Origin: Hyperoodon ampullatus
Taxonomy: Eukaryota; Chordata; Mammalia; Artiodactyla; Ziphiidae
Assembly: GCA_949752795.1 (NCBI GenBank)
Contig: OX457071.1
Span: 23,606,800 to 23,670,799 of the forward strand
Reading direction: 5' to 3'
Length of the DNA stretch: 64,000 nt
In this document: positions 35,322 to 46,805 of the stretch, one piece after another
Position numbering within the stretch: the stretch's first letter is position 1
Layout: the number at the start of each line of letters is the position of its first letter
Notes under the pieces: model-generated
Told to the model about the DNA's origin: nothing
Seen by the model: the letters and a program-made list of their open reading frames with translations, nothing else
The model's database searches: none
Program-made: the position numbers and the translations under genes

Positions 35322-35399
35322 AAGAAAGGGTATCTTGTTATTAAAATCTAACTATTGCCAAAGTTACTAATAAATTGTAGTTGTCCCTTCCTAACCACT

Positions 35400-35980
35400 C
35401 CTGTCCTACTTCTCAAAGACAATAGTTTTTTTAAAGTTTCTAATGTAATCTTCTAGAAAATATTACAAGTATTCTTCTACCTTCTATTCTGTAACTTAGC
35501 TGTAGCTTAATAATTGAGACCACGCATTTTTCATATTCTACATATAAATCTACCCATGTCTTTTTCAACATAATGTTATTTATGACTCACAATGTATTTA
35601 TTCCATTCCTTATTAAAAACCACTTAGGTTATTTGTAATATTTAACACAAAAAAATGAACCTTTACACATATTTGTAGGATACCATCAATCAATATAAGG
35701 GCTATATCAAATATTTGTACATTTTATTTTGAAAGTTATAAGAGTTTATACCAAATAGGTTAAAACTACTTATTTAACCACCAACACCATACTTAACGTG
35801 TACTTAACTTTATACATAACATTAAATATTTTGAAATCTAGCATCTCACTCAACTCATATATACATTTTATTTAATATATTTTGATTATAGTCCTTTAAG
35901 TATCAGTGATGTTGAAGCAATCTTCACTTAATTGCCAAATCTGTGTCTTTTTTATAACTACTTATTCATGTATTGTACAT
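35400..35980 (-). mobile_element. Degenerate L1M 3' region, antisense
   Basis: Weak but ordered antisense L1M wording is visible: ATCTACCCATGTC, CCACTTAGGTTATTTG, ATGAACCTTTACACATATTTG, GTAGGATACC. It is strongly diverged. Confidence 0.4.
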
Positions 35981-36007
35981 AATATTTTAATTAAAAATAC
36001 ATGATCA

Positions 36008-36134
36008 GAGAATTCCCTGGTAGTCCAGTGGTTAGAACTCCGCAATTCCACTGCAGGGGATGTGGGTTTGATCTGTGGTCAAGGAACTAAGATCCTACAT
36101 GCCATGCGGTGTGGTCAAAAAGAACCCACAAAAC
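36008..36134 (+). mobile_element. Short tRNA-Glu SINE (CHR/Bov-tA-like head)
   Basis: The tRNA-like head AATTCCCTGGTAGTCCAGTG and a B-box region (GGGTTTGATC) are present. The body stops soon after CATGCGGTGTGGTC. Flanking CATGATCA occurs at 36000-36007 and 36135-36142. It is the same head type as 9259-9457 but with a different, short tail. Confidence 0.88.
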
Positions 36135-36315
36135 CATGATCAAACATATATATTACTACACTACACTAGATTCATTTATTATATGAGTATCTGTGGGAGG
36201 ATATAACTCAAATTATTTAATCTCTCATAGTCTCATTTTATTTCACTTGTCATAAGGCAATAATAAAATTATCTATGTCAGAGAAATTACGATAATGACA
36301 TATTTTATATAATCG

Positions 36316-36406
36316 TGTATATATATATATATACACACACATATATACATATATATATGCACATATATATGTACATAAGCACCCACATATATATATATAT
36401 ATACTC
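36316..36406. repeat. Compound AT/AC microsatellite
   Basis: Runs of TATATA, ACACAC and ATATGT alternate over about 90 bp. The minus-strand frame across it (many I, Y and C residues) is a product of the repeat. Confidence 0.92.
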
Positions 36407-36955
36407 AAAAATTTTAAAAGCTCATATCTAACTTCCTTGAAATGAGATGCGTAAAAGAACAAAAATCCTGTAAAGACACATTCTCTACTTTCATGTGGTT
36501 TATGGGTCCACAGTGAAGGCAAGTAACTTTCAATGCTATTCTTAGTACTTTATACATAATTGATTTAACACAGGTGCAGTATTATTTGTCTCATTTTGCA
36601 TTTATTGCAGCTATTTGTATCAGGACCCACTACAGACAAAAGACTTTCTGAGAACTGATAAAGGAAATTCCTAAATGAAAAAGTCATGGACAAAAAAAAG
36701 AAATGATAATAACAAGAAACATAACAATAAGGATTACTCTCTTGGTGGGTACAAGTCTGTATTTCAAGTTTTATAGAGCACAAAGCAGCCCAGAGACAGC
36801 TGAAAGCTGTAGCACAGCCTGGGGCTTCCAAGATCAGATGAACTTTTTAATCCTAAAGTGACATGAGTTCAAATGAATCACCTAGTGGGCATCAAGAAAA
36901 GGTAGAAATTCAAACTTGCGAAACTACTTTAGCTATCTGCAATGAGGAAAAGCAC
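36407..36955. other. Unassigned DNA
   Basis: No feature is recognised. Confidence 0.4.
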
Positions 36956-37020
36956 ACGTTCATTTGAAGATGCTGGCACATAGTAGATGCTCAATCAATA
37001 TTTCTTGGACAGATAAAACA
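36956..37020 (+). mobile_element. L2-like LINE 3' end
   Basis: GCTGGCACATAGTAGATGCTC followed by AATCAATATTTCTTGGA is the conserved terminal block of L2 (also close to MIR) in sense orientation. Confidence 0.6.
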
Positions 37021-37034
37021 CCAGTTTTATTTAT

Positions 37035-39365
37035 TTAATTCTGGACTTTCTATTTAGTTGCATTGTTTTAATTTTCTTTTATCGCCAGAACCACACTGTC
37101 TTTATTATTGTAGCTGTATAGTAATCCTTGAATTCTGACAATTTTTGTCTTCCAAGTTTGTTTTTCTCCCTCTATAGTGAATGCGTTACTCTGTGTCTTT
37201 TGCCTCTACATATAAACTTAAAGATCGGTTTGTTGACATCCATAGCATAACTTACTGGGATTTTGCTTTGGATTGTATTGAATCTATGGATCAAGTTAGA
37301 AAGAACTGACATCTTGACAATTTTCTTTTTTGCCATGTACATGGAATATCTCTTCATTTATTTAGTTCTTCTTTGATATCTTTCATCAGAGTTTTGTAGC
37401 TTTTCTCATAATTATCTTATGCATATCTTATTATATTTATACCTAAGAATTTAATTTAGGGGATCTAAATGGTAATATGCTTTTAGTTTCAAATTCCACT
37501 TGCTCATTGCTAGTATATAGGAGAATAATTGCCTTTTGTATATAAACCTTGTACCCTACAAACTTGTTATAATTGCTTATTAGTTACAGGAGGGGTTTAT
37601 TGTTGAATCTTTTGGATTTTCTACATAAATGATAACGTCCTTTGCAAATAAAGACAGTCTTATTTCCTTTTTCTCAATCTGTATAACTTTTTATTCCTTT
37701 TTTTATCTTATTGCACTAGCAAGGACTTCCAGCACAATGTTGAAACATAGTGGTGAGAAAGGACATCCTTGTTTTTTCCTGATTTTAGTCAGAAAGTTTT
37801 GAGTTTTTCACCATTACATGCGATGTTAACTGTAGGTTTTTGTAGATTTTCTTTATAAAGTTGAGAAAGTTCCCCTCTATTCCTAGTTTATTGAGAAATT
37901 TTATCATTAACAGGTGTTGGATTTTGACAAATGCTTTCAGTGCATCTATTCATATGATCATGTAATTTTTCTTCTTTAATATGTTGATGTGATGTATTAT
38001 TATACATTAATGGATTTTCAAATGTTGAGCCAGTCTTGCATATCTGAAATTAATACTACTTAGTAGGACTTCCCTGGTGGTGCAGTGGTTAAGAATCCTC
38101 CTACCAATGCAGGGGACACAGGTTTGATCCCTGGCCTGGGAAGATCCCACATGCTGCAGAGCAACTAAGCCCATGTGCCACAACCAATGGGCCTGCACTC
38201 TAGAGCCTGCAAGCTACAGTTATTGAAGCCCATGCACCTAGAGCCCATTCTCTGCAACAAGAGAAGCCACCACAATGAGAAGCCTGTGCACCGTGATAAA
38301 GAGTAGCCCCGACTTGCTGCAACTAGAGAAAGCCCGTGCACAGCAACAAAGACCCAATGCCGCCAAATATAAATAAATTAAAATAAATTAATTAAAAAAA
38401 ACTACTTGGTCAAGGTATATATTCTTTTTATACATTGTTGAATTTGATTTGCTAATATTTTAATGGGAAATTTTCCACCTATGTTCATGAGAGATATTGG
38501 TCTGTAGTTTTATTTTAATATCTTTTTCTGCTTTGGACATTAAGATAATACTGGCTTCATTAGGAATATGATTTATGAAGTATTTCCCCTACTTCCATCT
38601 TCTTGGCAGAGATTGTAGAGAACTGGTATAAATTCTTCCTTAAATGTTTGGTGGCATTCACCAGTGACCCATCTGGGCCTAGAGCTTTCTGTTTTGAGAG
38701 GTTATTATTATTTTTTAATTTGACTTATTTAATAGATATAGGCCTATTCAAATGATGTTTCTTCCTATTAAGAGTATTGATAGTTTGAGTCTTTCAAGGT
38801 TTTGGTGCATTTTGTAAAAATTATTAAATTTGTGGACATAGAATTGTTTATAGTATTCCTTTATTGTCCTTCAGTGTCCTTAAGATCCATAATAATGACC
38901 TCTCTGATATTGGTAATGTGTGCCTTCCCTATTTTTCTCATGATTAACCTGGTTAGAGGTTAATTATTTTTATTGATGTTTTTCAAAGTACCATTTTAGG
39001 TTTGTTTGATTCTCTCTATTTCCTGTTTTCTATTTATTCATTTCTGTGCTAATTTTTATTATTTATTTTTATTCCTTGCTTTAGTCTTAAAATTTTCTAC
39101 CATCCCTTGCTTCTTGAGATGGCAGCTTAGATTATTGATTCAGTCTTCTTTCTTTTACCAAGTATTTATTTAATACTATAAATGTTCCTCTAAGCATGTT
39201 TATTGCATCCCACAAATTTTGATTAGTGTATTTTCTTTTTCATTTAATTTAAAATATTTTAATTACTCATATTTCTTCTTTGACCCATGTATTATTAACA
39301 AAGATATTGTTTAATCTTCAAATACTTGGGGATTTTCCCACAATCTTTCTGTTATTGATTTTTTC
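37035..39365 (-). mobile_element. L1 ORF2 reverse transcriptase region, antisense, broken by a SINE
   Basis: About 2 kb of antisense L1 ORF2 without its 3' end. Order along the plus strand runs from late ORF2 (37100) back towards the endonuclease/RT linker (39300). On the minus strand the catalytic block near 37651-37631 reads LFAKDVIIY instead of the usual FADD, so one catalytic aspartate is replaced. Stops are common. A CHR SINE interrupts it at 38065-38400. Confidence 0.88.
38065..38400 (+). mobile_element. CHR SINE, long form, inside the antisense L1
   Basis: The element is full length with an AAAT/AATT tail. A 10-bp duplication with one mismatch, ACTACTTAGT at 38055-38064 and ACTACTTGGT at 38401-38410, flanks it. 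Confidence 0.95.
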
Positions 39366-40449
39366 TAAGGAAAAATAAACTACATTTTTGAGATAAAGAA
39401 AATCATGTTTTTGCATAGCACATTTATATTTTCTTAGTGTTTACAGTATACTATTTTATTGTTATTTTATGATTCTCTGTGATTTGGGATTCATTATCAA
39501 AATTATTATGTAGATATATGGGTAGCAAATAATATTAAACATGTGGGTTTCTACACTACCTAGACCCAAATTGTTTCCTTGCATTTTTTCCCAAGCCCTT
39601 TTTTTTTGGACTCTCCTATTGATCTGATACAGTCCAGACCATATTTATGCTTTGAGCTCTTCACACTCAGGATGGAGCCCTATTTTTGTGAAGATGTACC
39701 CTAGTTAAATTTTTTTAGCCTCTCCGCAATGTTGTGAATCCCTTACATCTCTGTTCATTCCTTTAACTTTCACTGAACACTGAGTTATAGCATGGAGTAC
39801 AAGTAAATTTTGATTTTATAAAATATTGTGTAAATTGTGATTTAGTTTCTCTGACACGTTTATGTTTTATTTGTCCTAATATCTCCCTGTCTTTTTGGGA
39901 GTAGAGGATAGGAGATTTGGATCTAGGCTGTCATTTCCCTCTAGAATTAATTTCACACATGAAGCCTGGACTGGTTCCATTCCTGGAGAAGTTAAATGGT
40001 GTGAGATAGATTGTGACAATCTAAGCTGGGCAGCTGACACTAACAATAGAATACAGGGCTGTTTTTAAAATAATTTTGCTAACCTGCTACTCTCCGCTGT
40101 GAATTGAAGGGATGTTAGTGGTGAAAAGTGAGAAGCAGGCATCTGAACATAGGGATCTATTATTGAGTTACTAATTGTTCTCTTAATATCTACATCTACA
40201 TTACACTGCCCAGTCCCTGTGAAGGTGGAGCCTTGTAACTAACTCAAGCTACAAGTGAGCAGAAGTGAACACACATGAACATTGAAGAAAACAATGACAA
40301 GCAGAAGTGACCATTTAAGGGGAAATTATAATTAAGCGTCAAAGAGAAAAAAATTTTTAAAGATATATTTTATCCATATATCCATAGCTTATTTTTTATT
40401 TACTATAATATAGGTCTTCATAACTGTTAGAATATGTTCTCTGCACCAG
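39366..40449. other. Unassigned DNA
   Basis: No feature is recognised in about 1.1 kb. Confidence 0.4.
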
Positions 40450-40900
40450 TGGGATTTATCCCAAGAATATAAACATAAGTTAATATTGGAAATTATATTT
40501 ATCACATTAATAGAGGTAAGGAGAAAATGGCATATTCTTATTAATAAGTTTGAAAAAATATTTGACCAAATTGAAATCCATTTTTGAGGAAATTTCTCAG
40601 TGAATTAGTATTGAATACTTCTTTGAAATTCCCCAAAGCAAAATCTAACTATGTGGGATAATAATATTGTCTCCACTGTGTTTTATTAAAAAAGGAAAAT
40701 GTATAAATTATGATTCCCATTATTAAACATTATACTGGAAGCATTAGTCAATGCAATTAGATAAAACCAGCTGTTGGAGGTATATGCATTAGAAAATGAG
40801 GCAAAATTATCTCTATTTGAAGATGACAAAAACAGTATAAAAAATTCACTTGAAGAGTAAGTAGAAAAACTTGAAGAATAAATGAGAAGCCAACAAAATT
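40450..40900 (+). mobile_element. Ancient L1 ORF2 fragment
   Basis: Sense ORF2 wording appears in order: GTGGGATTTATCCCAAGAAT, TTGACCAAATTGAAATCC, TTATACTGGAAGCATTAGTC, ATCTCTATTTGAAGATGAC. The last corresponds to the RT catalytic region and is out of frame. Confidence 0.75.
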
Positions 40901-41533
40901 GAATCCTCTTGGGGAAAGGCTTGAGAAATGGGGTCTAGGATTCAGGGCTAGTAGAAAAGTCTTCTTGGTGTGTAGGCTTCTTAAGTGATTTTGAATCTAG
41001 ACTATCAAATTGTTTTCATATTCAACAATAGTAAATAAAAAGAAGTGACCATTGACATTTGAAATAACCTGAAACAAATGGCACTGTCTCTACATTACTT
41101 GGTTCTATAACCATAGTGAAAAACGAATAATCTCAAATGGTTTTGTAACACCAAATTTTGATTTCATGTCAAATGTGGGATACATTAGAAGTGATCCAAA
41201 CTCCTTGGATAAATGATTGAATCTTGATTTGGGACAAAAAGTGCATCAAATGAGCCTGGAACATCTTGTGTAGAGAAGAAAAACTAATGAGCACTTGTCA
41301 ACCTAATAAACATAATAAAAAGAGCAAGTTTAAATGTCTCCCACAGTTTAATTAGGGGAAATTTTATACTTAAAAAAAGGTGGAAGCATTTTAAATATAT
41401 TGAATATACAAAAAATCCACGAGTCTGCAATGATGTCTCAAGAAGAAAAAGCAAAGTTGAAAATGTCATTGTCCAGTATTGAAATAGTTGTTACATTGAC
41501 TTCTTACTCAGAAAGTTGGGAGTTAATGTGGAT
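40901..41533. other. Unassigned DNA
   Basis: No feature is recognised. Confidence 0.4.
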
Positions 41534-41546
41534 GTATTCAGTTTTT

Positions 41547-41770
41547 TGTTGTTGTTGTTTTGTTTTGTTTTTTTTTTGCAGTACGCGGGACTCTCACTGT
41601 TGTGGCCTCTCCCGTTGCGGAGCACAGGCTCCGGACGTGCAGGCTCAGTGGCCATGGCTCACGGGCCCAGCCGCTCCACGGCATGTGGGATCTTTCCAGA
41701 CCGGGGCACGAACCCGTGTCCCCTGCATCGGCAGGCAGACTCTCAACCACTGCACCACCAGGGAAGCCCT
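41547..41770 (-). mobile_element. CHR SINE, short form, antisense
   Basis: A GTT/GTTTT-rich tail precedes the body. A 13-bp duplication with one mismatch, GTATTCAGTTTTT at 41534-41546 and GTAGTCAGTTTTT at 41771-41783, flanks it. Confidence 0.95.
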
Positions 41771-41783
41771 GTAGTCAGTTTTT

Positions 41784-43180
41784 ATCTTGTCTTTCTATGA
41801 AGAATTCTACTAAAGGGCAAGTAAATAGCCCCAGATGATGAATGAAAGATATTTTTTTACAGAGGAATGACAGCTATAAATGTAGAAAAAATTACAAGAT
41901 TTAAGCATAGTTTAACCATAATAAGTTTTGTGAAAGAGAAAGCAGAGTTAAAAACAAGGAAATAAATAAAGAACTATGTTGATATATTATTTATGAAAAC
42001 CCTAAATAAAATTTCAAATTCCTTTTTCGTCTACCTCAATTTGTAATACAGAAATGATTTGTTAAATATGTGTAGTGTTTATTTTTTAATCATTCATCTG
42101 TGGCTCTCAAATGGATTTAGTCTGGCATGAGGATGTAAGCCCAAACAAGCAAAGCACCACTTGACTCACAGAGATAAACAAACAAATCTGAGGTTATCAG
42201 AATATGCATATGGTTTAATAAACACGTAGAGAATGAAAGTTTAAAATTTAATATGGTTGTGTTTATCATAATGAAAGAGCTGAACATAGAGCTGAACCAG
42301 ATTGCTACACCAAAATAGGAAGAATATATATTGAATAGTACTCATTGTTATTTAAACAAAATTATGCTGACTAGTATGAGCATGCCCCATGCTAAAATAA
42401 ATGATTGTTAATCCAGTAGTTTATTTAACCCTCATCTAATTTATAAAATTTGAAACATATAAGCTAAAAACCTGTAAATATCAAGCAAATCAAAAGTCAT
42501 ATTTTGTCATACTTGGGAAAATATTCTTTCTGCCTTAGGAAGCTGGTAAAGGTAAAAGAGTTATCAGAGTAGAATGAATGCCATAAAAGATAAATGTGGT
42601 TACATGACTTTTCCTACGTGAGAAACTATGGCTAAAGAGAGTGGAAATCATTTTATCCTAAGAGCAAATTGGCTTAAATACCAAATATGTTTTGGGACAT
42701 TCTTCTTTGTTAGAATACGTAGTCTACATGATCATATAGTAAAAATCTTACTATATTTAATAGGCCTATGTTAACTTTTACATTAGTATTACCTGATTAT
42801 ATTTGCAATTCACAATGAAATGCCCTTCCATTTTAATTAATCCATATGTAACACCAACTCCATTATCTTTTCAGAAATGATTAATCATTTTAAAAGTCTT
42901 ATTAAATACTCATTCAACCAAAAAGTTGATGAAATTTCTTACGAACTTTCATGAGGGATTTGATGTCAGTAACTAAGTAACGTCTGAAAGGCATTGTGTT
43001 GCCAAAAAAGATGGTAGTAGAAACAGAGTGAAAGATATGGTAAATAAAATAAACTGTAATAAAATGATTTAATTTAAAAAAATGAAAGATATTTAATTTT
43101 AAGGTCCTTTGTCAAATTAAGATAGTTATACACTGATACTAAATACATTTAGTGAAAATTCATATTTCTTAAATAAAAAT
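41784..43180. other. Unassigned AT-rich DNA
   Basis: About 1.4 kb with no recognised repeat or gene. Confidence 0.4.
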
Positions 43181-43520
43181 TAAAACAGAAAAAAAAATTT
43201 TTAAAGCTTTATTTATCAATCTGGTACAGAAAAAGTGAAAAAGCCACACATGAAAATTCATAATGAAATTAAGTTGCCAAAGGCATCTGGTACAAAATTT
43301 TCCCCACAACTTCACCAGCTGCCTAACACATGAAATATAATCATTTTAATGGATTCAATACATCTGCCATTTCATGTTACTACAACTGAAGATAGCAATA
43401 CATAGCCTGAGCAGAGCAGATGTTTTTCATAAGAATTGCACAATGGCAAAGGGAAGCAACTTTATATGTAAGGTTTGCCCAGTATGTTTTCGTTAAGGTA
43501 AAAGAGTACAATTGTGTCTT
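43181..43520 (-). other. Unassigned segment resembling an antisense 3' UTR
   Basis: On the minus strand this stretch is non-repetitive, has no long frame and ends with GATAAATAAAGC (a perfect AATAAA near 43210-43215) followed shortly by T/A-rich sequence. That is the layout of a terminal exon or a processed 3' UTR copy. No A tail or flanking duplication is seen, and I do not recognise the gene. Confidence 0.25.
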
Positions 43521-43940
43521 AAAGTAAAATGACTAGTTTATCTAGAATGAGGAAGAAGAAAAGGACAGCATCTAAATGAATATGGTAAGTTGTAGACGGT
43601 TCATGGAATAAGATTTTATTTCTTTTGATCAAAACTGGTAGTTTCGTATTTATACATTTATTTATAAGATTAAAAAATGTTTGTTTTAGAAACATTTAAC
43701 AGCTTTAGAAAAAATAGCATACCAATATAAAACTATAACATGGTTTTACCTCCATTAAAATGACAAATATTTCTTGGATTAATTGTGTGCTCTTAATAAG
43801 AGGTTGTAAAAGGCTTTTCTTTACCTTATAAGTGATCTTCCCAGAAGGCAAAGATTCTGTGTCTTAGAATAAATTTCTGGGCTTTACAATGAATTTATAA
43901 TGCTCTTGATTATTTATGAGAACGATGTCTTACTTTTAAA
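43521..43940. other. Unassigned DNA
   Basis: No feature is recognised. Confidence 0.4.
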
Positions 43941-43952
43941 AGAGCTAAGGTG

Positions 43953-44258
43953 GGCTTCCCTGGTGGTGCAGTGGTTGAGAATCTGCCTGCTAATGCAGGG
44001 GACACAGGTTCGAGCTCTGGTCTGGGAGGATCCCACATGCCGCAGAGCAACTAGGCCCGTGAGCCACAACTACTGAGCCTGCATGTCTGGAGCCTGTGTT
44101 CTGCAACAAGAGAGGCCGCGACAGTGAGAGGCCCGCACACTGTGATGAAGAGTGGCCCCCACTCGCCACAACTAGAGAAAGCCCTCGCACAGAAACGAAG
44201 ACCCAACACAGCCAAAAATGAATAAATTAATGAATAAACTCCCCCCCAAAAAAAAAAA
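43953..44258 (+). mobile_element. CHR SINE, intermediate form
   Basis: The 5' two thirds match the short form, including GAGAGGCCGCGACAGTGAG and GAGGCCCGCACAC. The last about 100 bp (AGTGGCCCCCACTCGCC through GACCCAACACAGCC) belong to the long form. The long form's second CACAACTACTGAAGCCC module is absent. A perfect 12-bp duplication AGAGCTAAGGTG lies at 43941-43952 and 44259-44270. Confidence 0.95.
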
Positions 44259-44270
44259 AGAGCTAAGGTG

Positions 44271-44829
44271 TTTTTTTAAATAATCATATTACTTCCTATA
44301 TTTATTAAAAAGTATATAGTCATTTTGGTTAAATGCATAGGGAAGTATGTTTCTCAACCATCCATAATCCTATTTAGCCAAATGTTCAAACCTCCTTACA
44401 ACTTCAGACATTTTGCCTTCTCCAAATACTAATTGGCCTTACCGAAAGGAAATATAAACTTCATTGTATCTTCAACACAGGAGGTAGTTTTACAATTTGA
44501 AAAGCAAGGTTCCTACCTAAATTAGACTCCTACCCTCCCATGGAGACAGGGAGATAAATTATCTATCTACCTTGATGGTTAAATTTCAGGGGACTGGCTC
44601 CCAAATCTCCCTTAGTCAGTCTTTAATAATAAATATTCTCTTTATTATATTCCCGGGTATTCCTCTCATTAAATGCCTGATCTCTAAGACCTTACAACAG
44701 CTGTCAATCCAACAATAGGCTCAGTAGATGATATAGGAGTCTTTCAGAGCTGATGACAGTGAAGAACAATCCAGCCCTGAAAAATACTTTACCAACTTCA
44801 ATCTTGCAATGACTTCTTCCATCTCTAGT
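44271..44829. other. Unassigned DNA
   Basis: No feature is recognised. Confidence 0.4.
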
Positions 44830-45245
44830 AACATTTAAAGCCAATTTTGTCTGTCCTGAACAAACAGAGGAACTAACCAAGTGTTCACAGTTGCCTGTTT
44901 CTTCCTCTGCTTTATCTTGACCAAAGTTTAATCAAACGTCTTTACTTTCTATGACTCTAATTGCCTCCAAGCCTGAATAAGAACTAAAAAGTGGGATGCA
45001 TCCCTTATCAGCTTCTCCTGAGAACTGGCAGATCACAGTGAGACAATTTTCCTGTCAGACCCCACTGATCATTTCCCCTCCCTTACCCAACTTCCTCTTA
45101 ATGGTTTCTGCTAAACTTTTGCTCACTTCTCCCTACCTAAAAAAGGAAAGCTTTATTCCTTTGAGGAGATTCTTGCAGGTTTCTGAGATTGAATCATTCT
45201 CCTTAATGCAGTTATCTTTGTAATTAAAATCTCTCATTATCTAAG
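44830..45245 (+). mobile_element. Possible LTR fragment
   Basis: The end of the segment (AGGAGATTCTTGCAGGTTTC, TTTGTAATTAAAATCTCTC) resembles the R/U5 region of an old LTR. No TG start or clear CA end is visible. The block lies immediately upstream of a clearer LTR. Confidence 0.3.
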
Positions 45246-45250
45246 TTCTT

Positions 45251-45437
45251 GAGGCAGGAGATAGATGGGCTCCAGGTTAGACATTTACAACTGGCCTTCT
45301 GTTTACATTTCACAGGGCAGGAAAAAGTGGGCTTGAGGCCTGACACTTACAACTAGCCTCCTGTTTTCATCTCCTGAGACAGGAGATAGGTGGGCTTCAG
45401 GTTAGGCATTTAAAATCAGCCTCCTGTTTGCTCTCTG
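45251..45437. repeat. Three tandem units of about 62-63 bp in the LTR
   Basis: Units start at about 45253, 45315 and 45378 with GGCAGGAG, GGCAGGAA and GACAGGAG. Each ends in a CCTTCTGTTT / CCTCCTGTTT block. U3 direct repeats of this kind often act as enhancers in gammaretroviral LTRs. Activity here is inferred only. Confidence 0.85.
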
Positions 45438-45814
45438 AAATGGAAGCAATGACAGAGACAGGGTAAATAGCCAAGCTTTGTCTCTTGCGGGTGTCTTAAG
45501 ATAGCAGTTATTGCAAGAACAAAGAGGGGCAAAACCTTGTTTGAATAAAGGATCAAGGGATCTCCGATCCCCGCCCCCACCCTTGGGGCAAGGGAGACAC
45601 TATGCATGTGCAGAAAGGCTCCTTGGGGGTCAAAATTCAGAGGACAACTCCAGGCCATAATGAATCTTGTCTCTCCCAGACGCCTTTATGGTGGGATCCA
45701 ACTTGACTGAGAGGTGCCTGTGCACATATGAGGAGGGTCCTGAGGCTAATTAGCCAGGAGGGACAAAGCAAGATGATTGGCCAGAAGGGAAACAAAGACC
45801 CGGAAAACTGCCCC

Positions 45815-45824
45815 CTTATAAAGG
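45815..45824 (+). promoter_or_regulatory. TATA box of the LTR
   Basis: CTTATAAAGG lies about 80 bp upstream of the AATAAA signal and downstream of an inverted CCAAT (GATTGG at 45775-45780), the usual order in an LTR promoter. Confidence 0.55.
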
Positions 45825-45997
45825 ATTTAAACTTCCCAAAGGTGCGACTCTCTCTCTTGAGTTTGCCCATGCGTCTTTCCGCATGTACTTTGCTTTTCCA
45901 ATAAACTTTTTACTATTTTCTTTACCTTCTGCCTCCTCGCCTGAATTCGTTCCTGACAAGGCAGGCAAGAACTAGGGACCTAGACCCTAGTCGCTGG

Positions 45998-46085
45998 CCT
46001 CTGTGGTCTAGCAGTTAGGACTCCCGGCCTGGGAAGTAAGATCATGCTTCCAGCTACTTCTCACTGCTGCTTGCTGCAATCTGCC
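45998..46085 (+). other. tRNA-like stretch beside the LTR
   Basis: GGTCTAGCAGTTAGGACTCC (46006-46025) resembles the 5' half of a tRNA-Glu/SINE head (D-arm region). The 3' half with a B box is missing, so it is not a functional tRNA gene. It may be a leader segment of the ERV or a truncated SINE. Confidence 0.35.
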
Positions 46086-46125
46086 ACTTAACTGCTGCGT
46101 GTGTCCAAAATCATTCTGATTTTTT

Positions 46126-46440
46126 TTTAAATGTTTAACAGCTTTACTGGGGTATAATTGATGCACAGAGAACTGCACATATTTAATGTGTACAATTTGA
46201 TGAGTTTGGACATATAAAAGCACTCATGATGCCATCATTGCCATTAAGGTAAAACATATATTCAACATCACTCAAAGTTTCTTTGTGTCTCTTTGTTTAC
46301 TTTCTTTTTCTTCTTTTTTTTTTCATGATAAGAACACTTAACATGAGATCTATCCTCAATAAATTTTTAAATGCACAATACCATATTGTTAGCTGTAGGC
46401 ACTATGTCATACAGCAGATCCCTAGAAATTATTGTTGCCA
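46126..46440 (-). mobile_element. L1M 3' UTR, antisense (3' part of an inverted L1)
   Basis: A T tract is followed by GCTTTACTGGGGTATAATTG and CTGCACATATTTAATGTGTA, the antisense of an L1M 3' UTR end, then more diverged text. It abuts sense L1 text. Confidence 0.7.
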
Positions 46441-46605
46441 TATGCAATAGCACGTGTGAACCTGAAGGACATTATGATAAATGAAATAAGTCCATCACAG
46501 AAGAACAAATGCTATATGATTCCACTTCTGTGCTGTATCTAAAAAGGCAAACTCATAGAAGCAAAGACTACAGTAGTGGCTGCTGATTGTTTTTTATTTG
46601 ACACA
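46441..46605 (+). mobile_element. L1M segment in sense orientation (5' part of an inverted L1)
   Basis: AACCTGAAGGACATTATGAT, CATATGATTCCACTTCTG-like wording and AGGCAAACTCATAGAAGC are sense L1M sequence from just upstream of the 3' UTR. The opposite orientation of this piece to the one before it suggests an L1 5' inversion. Confidence 0.65.
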
Positions 46606-46805
46606 AGTTGTAGACTGCTTTTGTTTTTCAGTATAGATAATTAATAAGGGATATAACTACTCTAATAAGGATTTGAAAAAAAAATTCACCCTCTTTTCAT
46701 AATCATTTTGCTGAAATAAACTTGAAAAGCTGTTTAAATAAAAAAACTTATCTGGAATGACTTTCAGTGATTATCATATTGTTGGACTGCCTATGCCCAG
46801 CTTTT

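Larger units (their letters stand above)
45251..45958 (+). mobile_element. ERV LTR with promoter elements and a triplicated U3 repeat
   Basis: The layout is LTR-like in order: tandem repeats (45251-45437), an inverted CCAAT at 45775-45780, a TATA box CTTATAAAGG at 45815-45824, a poly(A) signal AATAAA at 45900-45905, and a CT-rich U5 ending near CCTGACA (45952-45958). The segment is much richer in G+C than its flanks and little decayed. The start is uncertain. No gag, pol or env sequence follows. Family probably class I and lineage-specific, inferred from layout. Confidence 0.65.

Noticed and set aside
36250..36522. Minus-strand small membrane-like protein rich in Y, I and C
   Set aside because: It is read through a compound AT/AC microsatellite, and the composition is explained by the repeat.
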